This document shows positions 35,727-43,479 of a stretch of 64,000 nt of DNA, piece by piece. Where the stretch lies: contig CAIUPP010000130.1 of the NCBI GenBank assembly GCA_903901045.1, positions 1 through 64,000 on the forward strand, read 5' to 3'. Both the position numbers and the translations under genes were made by a program. Position 1 is the stretch's first letter; each line of letters begins with the position of its first letter. This stretch comes from an uncultured Planctomycetota bacterium. Its GTDB lineage: Bacteria; Planctomycetota; Brocadiia; CAIUPP01. The notes under the pieces were generated by a model. It saw only the letters and a program-made list of their open reading frames with translations, had not been told where the DNA came from and searched no databases.

Positions 35727-35960
35727 TCACAACGCTTCCAGGCCAGTCCCATGATCCTTGAGAGCGGTCGTCAACTTCATCCGGCAGGGAGTCATTTCGT
35801 TCATCTTCACCACCGCAGCATGAATCCGTTTGGCCGAGAACCCCTTCTGCCGCTTGGGGTCGAGCTTTGTAAGTATCTTAGACCAGTTGATTTTGACACC
35901 TGGTCCTTGTGCACGAATAAAGTTCCACACTTCCTGCTGGATGTTCGTCAGTTGCGCCAT
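35727..35960 (-). CDS. Small hypothetical protein, 77 residues
   Basis: A compact basic protein that I do not recognise: NIQQEVWNFIRAQGPGVKIN, then WSKILTKLDPKRQKGFSAKR, and IHAAVVKMNEMTP. The spacing of helices and the basic face hint at a small winged-helix or other nucleic-acid-binding fold, as inference only. ATG 35960 has AGAGGA seven bases upstream, which supports it as a real gene. It lies in the lower-GC pocket between the SRPBCC gene and a small zinc-ribbon/micropeptide pair, all on the minus strand. Confidence 0.5.
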   Translation of the reverse strand: MAQLTNIQQEVWNFIRAQGPGVKINWSKILTKLDPKRQKGFSAKRIHAAVVKMNEMTPCRMKLTTALKDHGTGLEAL

Positions 35961-35996
35961 TGGCCTGTCCTCTCACTGTTAAAACCGTATTGTTCC

Positions 35997-36026
35997 CCGC
36001 CGGTCCTTCCAAGGGCCGGCGGTTTT
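35997..36026 (+). terminator. Intrinsic terminator-like hairpin
   Basis: CCGCCGGTCC (35997-36006) pairs with GGGCCGGCGG (36013-36022) around TTCCAA, followed by TTTT. The T-run favours plus-strand transcripts, yet no plus-strand gene precedes it. It may protect the minus-strand genes from antisense transcription or end an unannotated RNA. Confidence 0.45.
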
Positions 36027-36163
36027 GAAACCTGAGGGTATATGGTCGAACGGCCGTCGTCAAGTGATTTTTCGACCGCGTGTTGCTCTTGAAAACCGTT
36101 CCGCTGCGTTGAGCAAGGCTGCAACAGGGCGGAACGATGTCGCCTTCTTGTTTACGAAGCCTG

Positions 36164-36253
36164 TCAACCTTCCTTTGGCGCGGCGTCCTGGGCCGCGACC
36201 GCGCCTCCCATGAGCAGGAGCGCCGCCACAACACCGATGAGCAGCTTCGTCAT
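36164..36253 (-). CDS. 29-residue micropeptide with signal-peptide-like sequence
   Basis: The frame reads [20 protein letters not shown] followed by AQDAAPKEG and a stop. This is a textbook signal or membrane segment with a nine-residue charged tail. GGAAGG lies six bases before the ATG, and the ATG overlaps the stop of the upstream zinc-ribbon frame by four bases (ATGA). Both details argue for translation. It could be a small membrane peptide or the surviving N-terminus of a truncated secreted protein. Confidence 0.4.
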   Translation of the reverse strand: MTKLLIGVVAALLLMGGAVAAQDAAPKEG

Positions 36254-36540
36254 GAAACACCTTCCTGCGAGACAGCGACTGGCGCCTCTGGCGGCGGACA
36301 TGGCGTCTCAGGCGTTGCGGCAACATCGAGTTTCGTGCCACGATGGCCGAAGTGCCTCCAAAGCCATGCGCGCATGTTGCATGCCTGGCAGAGGTCCTTC
36401 ATGAATACCTCCTCCTTCTTGCATCTCGAACACTTCACGGGGGGCTGGGAATGGCCCTCCTTTGCCGCGGTCCGAGGACTCATCATCGTCTCTGGCGCGT
36501 TCTGCAGGAGCGGGGCTTGCGTGCAAGGCGGAATGTCCAT
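36250..36540 (-). CDS. Small zinc-ribbon-like protein
   Basis: A 96-residue frame with two CxxC pairs, [10 protein letters not shown] and [10 protein letters not shown], about 14 residues apart, as in small treble-clef or ribbon zinc-binding proteins. The C-terminus is proline-rich ([13 protein letters not shown]). The start is uncertain: ATG 36540 or 36486, neither with a strong ribosome site, and the frame is open back to 36705. Its TGA overlaps the ATG of the micropeptide. Base composition is lower in GC than housekeeping neighbours. No function can be assigned beyond probable metal binding. Confidence 0.45.
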   Translation of the reverse strand: MDIPPCTQAPLLQNAPETMMSPRTAAKEGHSQPPVKCSRCKKEEVFMKDLCQACNMRAWLWRHFGHRGTKLDVAATPETPCPPPEAPVAVSQEGVS

Positions 36541-36706
36541 GACTTCACTTGTTCTTTCTTTGACTGGCCGGATGTGTGGCTCGTGAAGACAATGCGAACT
36601 TGGCGTCCGGAGAACATGAAAGGCAAATCGCTGCCGGTGGGAAAGAGAAGCAGGACCGGCGTCTTCCTCAACATTCATAAGGGGAACCGTTCTGTCCTGC
36701 GGCAAC

Positions 36707-36794
36707 TGGCGGAGGGAGAGGGATTCGAACCCCCGGAGCCTTTCGACTCAGCGGTTTTCAAGACCGCCGCCTTAAACCACTCGGCCATCCCTCC
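36707..36794 (-). tRNA. tRNA-Ser (anticodon UGA)
   Basis: The minus strand folds as a class II tRNA. The acceptor GGAGGGA pairs with TCCCTCC. The anticodon stem GCGGT/ACCGC carries loop CTTGAAA, giving anticodon TGA. A long variable arm precedes the T-arm (GGGGGTTCGAATCCC). The 3' CCA is encoded (36709-36707). It would read UCA and other UCN codons. It borders the lower-GC pocket to its left. Confidence 0.95.
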
Positions 36795-36797
36795 GCG

Positions 36798-37241
36798 TCA
36801 AGGGGTCTGCTCGGGAGGCGGCTCTTCCGGCGGAAAGTCGCTCTCCGGCGTCTGCGAGATCGCGCCGAGCACCTTTTCCTCGACGAAAATCGGCGCGCCT
36901 TGCAGCACCGCCAGCGCGATGGCGTCGCTCGGCCGCGAGTCCACCTCCAGGCTCTCCTCCCCCCTCAGGAGCATCAGCTTGGCGTAGAACGTGTCGTTGC
37001 GCAAATCGCAGACGATGACGCGTTCCAGCTTCACGTCGAGGCTCTTCAGGATCAGGCAGATCAGGTCGTGCGTGAGCGGGCGCGGGGTGCGCAGCTCCTT
37101 CACGCCGCGGTCGATCGCCATCGCCTCGTAGATCGAGATCACGATCGGGAAGGCGCGCGGGCCCTCCTTTTCCTTCAGGACGATCACCTGCTTATCGCTG
37201 CGCTCGTTGATAATGATGCGCGACAGTTCAACCTGGATCAT
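36798..37241 (-). CDS. Bifunctional nuclease family protein (DUF151)
   Basis: A 147-residue cytoplasmic protein with the conserved core of the bifunctional nuclease/DUF151 family: [60 protein letters not shown] and [19 protein letters not shown]. Homologues have DNase and RNase activity, and the domain occurs widely in bacteria and plants. A proline/glutamate-rich tail follows the core. ATG 37241 has GGAGGAGG four bases upstream. It is transcribed toward the tRNA-Ser gene, which begins four bases after its stop, and is divergent from purC. Confidence 0.88.
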   Translation of the reverse strand: MIQVELSRIIINERSDKQVIVLKEKEGPRAFPIVISIYEAMAIDRGVKELRTPRPLTHDLICLILKSLDVKLERVIVCDLRNDTFYAKLMLLRGEESLEVDSRPSDAIALAVLQGAPIFVEEKVLGAISQTPESDFPPEEPPPEQTP

Positions 37242-37386
37242 GCCGCCTCCTCCGACGCCTCCGCGCCCTGCACAGACTGCTCAAGTCCACCTTCGCGATT
37301 CTAGCAGAAGGCCGCTTGAAAGCCAACGAACGCCGCGCCGCCGGCACTTGGTCATCATCCATTATCGCTCATCAATGATCCCTCCG

Positions 37387-37415
37387 TTGTGCCTCTTCCC
37401 CCTGCCGTGTATAAT
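37387..37415 (+). promoter_or_regulatory. purC promoter
   Basis: TTGTGC (37387-37392), a 17-bp spacer and a perfect TATAAT (37410-37415). The predicted transcription start gives a leader of about 37 bases before the purC ATG. Confidence 0.65.
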
Positions 37416-37458
37416 CCCCGCGACGAACGGTTCCCGGCCCCTGAGAGAAGGAGTCCCC

Positions 37459-38352
37459 ATGCCTGAGCGCGTGATCCTTGAGACGGAGCTGCCCGGCCTG
37501 AAACGCGTCAACCGCGGCAAGGTGCGCGACATCTACGAAACCGACGGCAAGCTGCTGATCGTCGCCACCGACCGCATCAGCGCTTTCGACAGCATCCTGC
37601 CCACGGGCATTCCGTTCAAAGGGAAGGTGCTCACCGGCCTGACGCTGTTCTGGCTGGAGTTCTTCAAGGGCGCCGTCGAGAACCACCTGGTGACCGCCGA
37701 CGTGGCGCAAATGGGCCCTGCCCTGCGCGGGCAGGAGGAGACGCTGCGCGGCCGCTCCATGCTGGTGCGCAAAGCCAAAGTGTTCCCCATCGAGTGCGTC
37801 GTGCGCGGCTATATGGCCGGCTCCGGCTGGGCCGGCTACCGCAAGAACGGCGCGGTCTGCGGGATCAAGCTGCCCGCCGGCCTCAAGGAATCCGACAAGC
37901 TGCCCGAGCCGATCTTCACCCCCTCCACCAAGGCGGAGAGCGGCCATGACGAGAATATTTCCTTCGACCAGATGGTGAACTCCATCGGGCGCGAGGCGGC
38001 GCAGACCCTGCGCGATAAGTCGCTGGAGGTGTACCGACGCGCGGCGGACTACGCGCGCGGCAAGGGGATCATCATCTGCGACACCAAGTTCGAGTGGGGC
38101 CTGGCCGACGGGCGCGTGATCCTGATCGACGAGGTCCTCACCCCGGATTCGTCGCGCCTCTGGCCCGCCGAAGGCTACGCCCCGGGCCGCGCGCAGCCCT
38201 CGTTCGACAAGCAGTTCGTGCGCGACTGGCTCATCGACTCGGGCTGGAACAAAGAACCCCCCGCGCCGCCGCTGCCCGAGCAGGTCGTCCGCAAGACCAG
38301 CGAGAAATACCGGCAGGCTTACGAAATCCTGACCGGCCGGAAGATCTCCTGA
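37459..38352 (+). CDS. purC: Phosphoribosylaminoimidazole-succinocarboxamide synthase
   Basis: A 297-residue SAICAR synthetase of the longer type, which joins aspartate to CAIR in purine biosynthesis using ATP. The signature N-terminus is [20 protein letters not shown], then [55 protein letters not shown] and [13 protein letters not shown]. These are all near-invariant in the family. ATG 37459 has AGAAGGAG five bases upstream, behind a clear promoter. The CPBP protease gene starts 13 bp after its stop, so the two are likely co-transcribed. Confidence 0.95.
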   Translation: MPERVILETELPGLKRVNRGKVRDIYETDGKLLIVATDRISAFDSILPTGIPFKGKVLTGLTLFWLEFFKGAVENHLVTADVAQMGPALRGQEETLRGRSMLVRKAKVFPIECVVRGYMAGSGWAGYRKNGAVCGIKLPAGLKESDKLPEPIFTPSTKAESGHDENISFDQMVNSIGREAAQTLRDKSLEVYRRAADYARGKGIIICDTKFEWGLADGRVILIDEVLTPDSSRLWPAEGYAPGRAQPSFDKQFVRDWLIDSGWNKEPPAPPLPEQVVRKTSEKYRQAYEILTGRKIS

Positions 38353-38365
38353 ACGGGAGTTCGCC

Positions 38366-39187
38366 GTGGCTGATGAAGATGAGGATCCGTCTGATCCGTC
38401 CGATCCGTCGGATGAGTTTGAGCCGACCCCCGAAGAACAGGAGGCGCTCGAGCAGGAGCGCCTCGAATCCGAGCGCCGCTACATCAACCTCACGCGTTCC
38501 CTCTCCGTCAGCCTGCTCTTCGTCCTGCCGCTGCTGCTGATCTACGAACTCGGGGTGCTGATCGGCGGCTCCGAGCTCAACGCCGCCGCCGAGCTGATGA
38601 AGAAGCCGATCTCCTGGCTCCAGAGCCACCCCACCAAGCTCTTCGGCGCCGACGCCATGCTGCTGCTGAACAGCCTGCTGATCGTCGTCGCGCTCGTGGC
38701 GGTCTGGCGCGCCAGCCGGCGCAACGCGCTCCGCCTGAGCCCCTACCTCTGGATGCTCACCGAAAGCGGCGTCTATGCGCTGCTGCTGGGCCCCCTGGCG
38801 CTGGCCCCCATCACGGGGCAGTTCCAGTTCTCCGGCCTCACCCCCAACGGCGCAAGCTTCCTGGATGCCCTGGTCGTGGGCGCGGGGGCGGGGCTCTACG
38901 AGGAGGCCTTCTTCCGCCTCATGATCCTGGGGACGATCTACTTCCTTGCCAAAGAACTCGGGAACATGCGCTCCTTCGGCGCGGGAATGCTCGCGCTGTT
39001 CGTCTCCGGCGCGCTCTTCAGCGCCGCGCACTTCATGGTGGGGGAGATGCCCGACCTCGGAGCGTTCATCTTCCGCCTGTCGGCGGGGATGCTCCTGGGG
39101 CTGATCTACCTGACGCGCGGCTTCGGCATTGCCGTCTGGACGCACGCCCTGTTCGATATGTACGTGATGACGCTCACGCCGCGATAG
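38366..39187 (+). CDS. CPBP-family intramembrane metalloprotease
   Basis: A 273-residue polytopic membrane protein of the CAAX-protease/bacteriocin-processing (CPBP, Abi) family. It has about six to seven membrane segments and the catalytic motifs YEEAFFRLM (EExxxR), SAAHFMVG and [10 protein letters not shown]. The cytosolic N-terminal 35 residues are acidic and include [10 protein letters not shown], encoded by three copies of GATCCGTC (38384-38413), a repeat type also seen in intergenic DNA here. GTG 38366 has GGGAG six bases upstream. It probably cleaves a membrane-associated peptide or protein. It follows purC by 13 bp. Confidence 0.85.
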   Translation: MADEDEDPSDPSDPSDEFEPTPEEQEALEQERLESERRYINLTRSLSVSLLFVLPLLLIYELGVLIGGSELNAAAELMKKPISWLQSHPTKLFGADAMLLLNSLLIVVALVAVWRASRRNALRLSPYLWMLTESGVYALLLGPLALAPITGQFQFSGLTPNGASFLDALVVGAGAGLYEEAFFRLMILGTIYFLAKELGNMRSFGAGMLALFVSGALFSAAHFMVGEMPDLGAFIFRLSAGMLLGLIYLTRGFGIAVWTHALFDMYVMTLTPR

Positions 39188-39213
39188 CGCAAGGGTCTCC
39201 CTGCTGCGGGTAG

Positions 39214-39233
39214 GGGCGCAGCATGCTGCGCCC
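39214..39233. repeat. 20-bp perfect palindrome, GCATGC core
   Basis: GGGCGCAGCATGCTGCGCCC, identical to the copy at 49372-49391. It lies in the 130-bp gap after the CPBP protease gene, where it could act as a transcript-end hairpin. Confidence 0.65.
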
Positions 39234-39267
39234 TTGCAACGGCCCGCGCATTACAGACCATCCCCCT

Positions 39268-39296
39268 TTGCCGGGGCAGCCCCGGCCTGCTAGAAT
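39268..39296 (+). promoter_or_regulatory. Promoter of the FMN reductase-RnfB pair
   Basis: TTGCCG (39268-39273), 17 bp, TAGAAT (39291-39296). The spacer contains the dyad CCGGGGC-A-GCCCCGG. Confidence 0.5.
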
Positions 39297-39317
39297 CGCG
39301 GCATGGGAGGTTCAGGA

Positions 39318-39899
39318 ATGGCTCACAAGATACTCGCCTTGGCCGGGAGTCCCCGGCGCAACGGGAACTCGGAGACGCTGCTGGATCGCGCCCTCACCGG
39401 CGCGCTGCAGGCCGACCCCGCCGTCGAAGTCCGCAAGATGGTGCTGAACGAACTGAAGTTCGTCCCCTGCCAGAACTGCGGCTTCTGCACCGGGAAGGGG
39501 GTCTGCCGTTACGCCGCCTCCGACGACATGGGGCCGATCTACGAAGCCATCGAGTCGTGCGACCGGTTCATCATCGCCTCGCCGATCTACTTCGCCTGCG
39601 TCTCGGCGCAGCTCAAGGGGATGGTTGACCGCTGCCAGGCGCTCTGGGCGCGCAAGTACCTTCTGAAGCGCCGCCACCCGAACGCCGACCGGCGCGCGCT
39701 GTTCCTGAGCTGCGGCGGTTTCAAGCACGACCGCTACTTCAAGTGCGCGGCGGAAGTGGTCAGCGCCTGGTGCGCGGTGTGCGACGTGAAGCTGGGCGGG
39801 GAGTTGTTCTTCCCCTCCATCGACGGGCGCGGGGAGATCGAGTCGCACCCGACCGCCCTGGCCGACGCGCTCGCGGCGGGCCGCGAATTGATGAAATGA
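39318..39899 (+). CDS. NADPH-dependent FMN reductase / flavodoxin-like protein
   Basis: A 193-residue flavoprotein of the iron-sulfur flavoprotein/FMN-reductase family. The FMN phosphate loop is AGSPRRNGNS near the N-terminus, followed by CQNCGFCTGKGVC, a compact cysteine motif as in iron-sulfur flavoproteins, and then FIIASPIYFACVSAQLKGM. This suggests an FMN plus [4Fe-4S] electron carrier in the cytoplasm. ATG 39318 has GGGAGG seven bases upstream; a second in-frame ATG lies at 39303. Its stop overlaps an in-frame ATG of the following RnfB-like frame (ATGA), so the two are probably translated together and may exchange electrons. Confidence 0.83.
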   Translation: MAHKILALAGSPRRNGNSETLLDRALTGALQADPAVEVRKMVLNELKFVPCQNCGFCTGKGVCRYAASDDMGPIYEAIESCDRFIIASPIYFACVSAQLKGMVDRCQALWARKYLLKRRHPNADRRALFLSCGGFKHDRYFKCAAEVVSAWCAVCDVKLGGELFFPSIDGRGEIESHPTALADALAAGRELMK

Positions 39900-39910
39900 G
39901 GAGAGCGTTT

Positions 39911-40753
39911 GTGGGCCTGATTCCCTCGGCATTGCTGATCATGGGGGTGATGGGAATCCTCTTCGGCATCGGCCTGGCCATCGCCAGCCGGTACTTCCAC
40001 ATCGAGAGCGACTCGCGCGTCGAGCAGCTCATCGCCTGCCTGCCGGGCGCGAATTGCGGCGCATGCGGCCATGCCGGCTGCGAGGGGTACGCGCAGGCCG
40101 TCGCCGCCGGAAGCGCCGCGCCCGACCTGTGCATCCCCGGCGGGCCGAAAGCCGCCCTGGGGCTCGGCCGGATCATGGGCATCGAGGTGGACGTTAACAA
40201 GCAGCCGGTGCGCGCCGTCGTCCATTGCCAGGGGGGAACCGGTCGCTGCGGCCAACGCTTCGCCTACCACGGCTTGGCCGATTGCCGCGCCGCGAACCTC
40301 GTTCAGGGCGGCCCCAAGCGCTGCGAGTACGGCTGCCTCGGCCTCGGGACCTGCGCCGCCGCCTGCCCGTTCGACGCGATCGTGATGGGCGCCGATCTCA
40401 TCCCGGTGATCGACTGGGACAAGTGCACCGCCTGCGGCGCTTGCGTGCGCGCCTGCCCCCGCGCGCTGATCGACCTGCTCCCGGCCAACGTCAGCCATCT
40501 GCTCGCCTGCTCCTCGCAGGACAAGGCCAGCGTGGTCAGGGAGAGCTGCAGCGTGGGCTGCATCGCCTGCTGGATCTGCATCAAGAACGCGCCGGAGGGC
40601 GCCATCGTCAAGAAGGGGAACCTGGCCCAGTTGACCTATCCCCAGGGATGCGATTACAGCCGGGCCGCCGAGAAATGCCCGATGCACTGCTTCGTCAAAG
40701 TGGAAGCCGCCGGAATCGCCTTAATGCATTCGCCGCAAGCGCTGTCACAATAA
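39911..40753 (+). CDS. RnfB-like electron transport protein
   Basis: A 280-residue protein with the RnfB layout: an N-terminal membrane helix (PSALLIMGVMGILFGIGLAI), the [4Fe-4S] domain CLPGANCGACGHAGCEGYA, a linker with CRAANLVQGGPKRCEYGC, then ferredoxin clusters (CAAACPFDAI, CTACGACVRACPRALI, CIACWICIKNAPEGA). RnfB passes electrons in the Rnf complex between ferredoxin and NAD and carries its N-terminus in the membrane. GTG 39911 is preferred (GAGGAG seven bases upstream) over ATG 39896, which overlaps the preceding stop. No rnfA, C, D, E or G gene is in the window, so it is either an orphan or serves another acceptor. Confidence 0.87.
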   Translation: MGLIPSALLIMGVMGILFGIGLAIASRYFHIESDSRVEQLIACLPGANCGACGHAGCEGYAQAVAAGSAAPDLCIPGGPKAALGLGRIMGIEVDVNKQPVRAVVHCQGGTGRCGQRFAYHGLADCRAANLVQGGPKRCEYGCLGLGTCAAACPFDAIVMGADLIPVIDWDKCTACGACVRACPRALIDLLPANVSHLLACSSQDKASVVRESCSVGCIACWICIKNAPEGAIVKKGNLAQLTYPQGCDYSRAAEKCPMHCFVKVEAAGIALMHSPQALSQ

Positions 40754-40807
40754 ATTGTCCTTTATGTCATTGCAGTCCCTTATGTCCTTGTCCTTTAATT
40801 GGCGGCC

Positions 40808-42178
40808 ATGCCCAACACATTGCGCGTAGCGCTCATCAACCCGCCGGTTCCCGGTGCGGGGCGTCGTGAGAAGAGCCTTCCCTCGCTGGCGCTGGCCCAA
40901 CTGGCCGCCGTCGCGCGCGCACAGGGGCACGAAGTGCTCCTGCGGGACGCCGCAGCCGGCGGCGCATCGTTCAAGCGGACCGTGAATGAGATCGTCGCAT
41001 TCCAACCCGACCTGCTCGGCCTGAGCGCCACCAGCGCGACGATCCAGAGCGCCCGCGCCGTCGCCGCCGCCGTGCGCGAGGCGCTGCCCGGCTGCCTGTG
41101 CCTCCTCGGCGGGCCGCACGCCTCCGCCGTCCCGAGAAGCACTCTGGAGGCGAGCCCCGCGCTCGACGCCGCCCTCGTCGGCGAAGGGGAGGAGACGCTG
41201 CTCGAACTGCTCGGCCGCCTGCCCGGACGCAACTTCTCCGGCGTGCGCGGCCTCGTCTGGAGGGACGGCCAGGAAATCCGCTCCGAAGAGCGCCGTCCGC
41301 GCCTCAGCGACCTCAACCTCCTCCCGCTCCCCTGGTGGGAAGGTTACCCCGGCTACCCCGAGGGGTTCCGCGCCGCCGCCGGAGGACGCCGCTGGCCCGC
41401 CTCGTACCTCGTCACCTCGCGCGGCTGCCCTTACCGCTGCACCTTCTGCGACCGCAGCGTCTTCGGCCAGAGCGTCACCAGCTTCAGCGCGGAGTACATC
41501 CTGCGCGCGGTGGATGAGATGGTCCGCCGCTTCGGCGTCCGGGAGCTCGACTTCGAGGACGACCTGTTCACCCTTTACGAGCCGCGCCTGCGCCGCGTCT
41601 GCGAGGGGCTGATCGAGCGGCGGCACGACCTGATCTGGCGCTGCCACGCGCGCGCGGAAGCGGTCGGCGAGGAGTTGTTCCGCCTGATGCAGCAGGCGGG
41701 CTGCCGGCAGGTGACCCTGGGAGTGGAAAGCGGCGATGAGCGCGTGCTGGCGCTGGCGCGCAAACGCCTGCGCCCGGCGCAGATTGCGGAGACGGTCAAG
41801 GCCGCGCACCGCGCGCGCCTGAAGGTGGATGGGTTCTTCATCCTCGGCCTGCCCGGCGAGGATGACGCGGCCATCGAGAAAAGCATTGGTTTGGCCCTCG
41901 AACTCCCCTTCGACGACATCGGCATCGCCTTCCTCGCGCCGCTCCCCGGCTCGGAGGTCAGCGACCGCGCGGAGGAGTGGGGGCGGATGGTCGCCGGGGC
42001 CGAACTGGCGGACACCGCGCGCCCCGTGTACCTCCCCCATGGAATGACCGCCGAGCGGCTCACTCAGGCCCGGATTGAATTCTACCGCCGTTTTCACCTG
42101 CGTCCGCGTCGCATCGGCAGGCTCTTCTGCCGGTTCATCGCCCACCCCCGCGCCACGCTGCGCATGTTGGGCGTGTAA
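40808..42178 (+). CDS. B12-binding-domain radical SAM protein
   Basis: A 456-residue radical SAM enzyme. Residues about 1-140 form a cobalamin-binding-like Rossmann domain (ALINPPVPGAGRREKSLPSL, LLGLSATSATI, LLGGPHASAVP). The radical SAM core begins near residue 190 with TSRGCPYRCTFCDRSVFG, the CxxxCxxC that holds the [4Fe-4S] cluster, and continues through LGVESGDERVL and FFILGLPGED. Members perform methylation, ring rearrangement or methylthiolation, often in envelope lipid or cofactor synthesis. ATG 40808 is used; the ribosome site is weak (GGCGG). It appears monocistronic, after a degenerate short repeat (GTCCTTTATGTC type) at 40752-40795. Confidence 0.88.
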   Translation: MPNTLRVALINPPVPGAGRREKSLPSLALAQLAAVARAQGHEVLLRDAAAGGASFKRTVNEIVAFQPDLLGLSATSATIQSARAVAAAVREALPGCLCLLGGPHASAVPRSTLEASPALDAALVGEGEETLLELLGRLPGRNFSGVRGLVWRDGQEIRSEERRPRLSDLNLLPLPWWEGYPGYPEGFRAAAGGRRWPASYLVTSRGCPYRCTFCDRSVFGQSVTSFSAEYILRAVDEMVRRFGVRELDFEDDLFTLYEPRLRRVCEGLIERRHDLIWRCHARAEAVGEELFRLMQQAGCRQVTLGVESGDERVLALARKRLRPAQIAETVKAAHRARLKVDGFFILGLPGEDDAAIEKSIGLALELPFDDIGIAFLAPLPGSEVSDRAEEWGRMVAGAELADTARPVYLPHGMTAERLTQARIEFYRRFHLRPRRIGRLFCRFIAHPRATLRMLGV

Positions 42179-42339
42179 CGGCGCACGCCAACGCGCCGTC
42201 AATAAATTGTCATCGCGAGCGAGCGCCGCCGGAAACCGCGTTTGCGCGCAAACGGTTATCGGCGCGAACGCGGCGATCTTCCTTGTTCCTCACCCGCTGG
42301 CGGCGCGCACGTTCGCCCTGGCGAGGTCATGGAACCAGC

Positions 42340-43335
42340 TCACTCCCTCGCCGTCTCGACGAACGCCAGCGCGTTCTCCAGCGGGAAATCGTGCGTCAGA
42401 TCGAGGTTGGGGGCCAGGATGTAGCCCCCGCCGCGCGCCAGGAGGTCGCGCTCGCGCCGGACCGTATCGCGTATCTCCCCCGGCGTGCCGTGCCGCAGCA
42501 ACCGCTGCGTGTTGATGCCGCCGAAGAGACACAGATCGCGGCCGAACTCCCTCTTCACCGCGTGCACGTCCATCGCCTCCGCCTGGACCGGGTGCAGAAT
42601 CTCCAGCCCCGCCTCCACCAGGTCCGGCAGGAAGGCCGTGACATCCCCGCAACTGTGCAGCGCCGCGCGCTGGCCGTGCGAGCGAATGCGCGCGAACAGT
42701 TTCTTCAGCCGCGGCTTGATGAACTCCCGGAAGTGCCGCGGCGAAAAGAGCGGCCCGGACTGCTGGCCGTAGTCGTCGCTGATCATGATCGCATCCAGCG
42801 GGAACGGCGCAAGCACGTCGGTCATCTCCAGGCAGAACTCGAGCAGGACGTCGAGCAGCCCGTGGACGAACTGCGGCTCCTCGACCATGTCCACCATCAG
42901 GTTGTCCATCCCGCGCAGGAAATGGGCGCGCTCGAACATCTCACCGCACCAGGCGACCAGGTAGAGGTCGCCGTCGCGCTCGCACGCTTCGCGCAGCCCC
43001 GCGACGCGTTCCGCCGGCCGCAGCGCGGGGCGCTTCACATCGGAGAGGAGGGGGCGCTTGAGCGGATGCTCCAGCGCGTAGCCGCGGTTGATATGCGTCT
43101 CTTTCCAGCGGACTCCCCACTCATCCATGAATTCGTCGTTCGGCAGCGCCACGCGTCCCACCGCCGCCGGCGGCAGACTCCAGTTCAGGTAGTTGCCCAC
43201 CGCGCGGTTGATATCCGTTCCGCCCAGGCGCTGCAGGACGCGCTCCCGCAGCGGCCCGAGGAACAGGACGTGGTAGGGAACCTTCGCCGTTTCGCGATGA
43301 GCGACGGCTTCGCGGGCGATCTCGCGTCGATTCAA
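42340..43335 (-). CDS. Uroporphyrinogen decarboxylase-like protein, TTG start
   Basis: A 331-residue UroD-superfamily protein starting NRREIAREAVAHRETAKVPY. The HxC motif is at H227-S-C229 (ALHSCGDV), with HPVQAEAMD and GGGYILAPNLDL downstream. TTG 43335 is the start: GAGGAGG lies five bases upstream and a good promoter ends just before the leader. The next in-frame GTG (43386) falls inside the -10 hexamer and cannot be used. As for the paralogue at 8076-9173, no corrinoid protein is adjacent. Methyl transfer or decarboxylation of an unknown substrate is inferred. Confidence 0.82.
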   Translation of the reverse strand: MNRREIAREAVAHRETAKVPYHVLFLGPLRERVLQRLGGTDINRAVGNYLNWSLPPAAVGRVALPNDEFMDEWGVRWKETHINRGYALEHPLKRPLLSDVKRPALRPAERVAGLREACERDGDLYLVAWCGEMFERAHFLRGMDNLMVDMVEEPQFVHGLLDVLLEFCLEMTDVLAPFPLDAIMISDDYGQQSGPLFSPRHFREFIKPRLKKLFARIRSHGQRAALHSCGDVTAFLPDLVEAGLEILHPVQAEAMDVHAVKREFGRDLCLFGGINTQRLLRHGTPGEIRDTVRRERDLLARGGGYILAPNLDLTHDFPLENALAFVETARE

Positions 43336-43385
43336 CGGAGCCTCCTCGCAGCGAAAGAGTTGCGCACGCCGACGGCCGGGCCTCA

Positions 43386-43414
43386 CTTATAATTCGGCGC
43401 GGAGCGGCAGTCAA
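43386..43414 (-). promoter_or_regulatory. Promoter of the second UroD-like gene
   Basis: On the minus strand, TTGACT (43414-43409), 17 bp, TATAAG (43391-43386). It gives a leader of about 44 bases and fixes TTG 43335 as the start codon. Confidence 0.7.
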
Positions 43415-43425
43415 GTGCGCGCCGC

Positions 43426-43454
43426 TTGCGGGCCGGGGGGCGGGCGGGTACATT
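43426..43454 (+). promoter_or_regulatory. Weak promoter of the TPR membrane-protein gene
   Basis: TTGCGG (43426-43431), 17 bp, TACATT (43449-43454). It is divergent from, and about 12 bp away from, the UroD-like promoter, so the two are likely to compete or be co-regulated. Confidence 0.45.
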
Positions 43455-43479
43455 AGGCCGCAGGAGGGAGGAGGTCGCT

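Noticed and set aside
35040-36794. An integrative element with att sites at tRNA-Ser
   Set aside because: No integrase gene and no direct repeat of the tRNA 3' end were found, so it is kept only as a composition-based suspicion.
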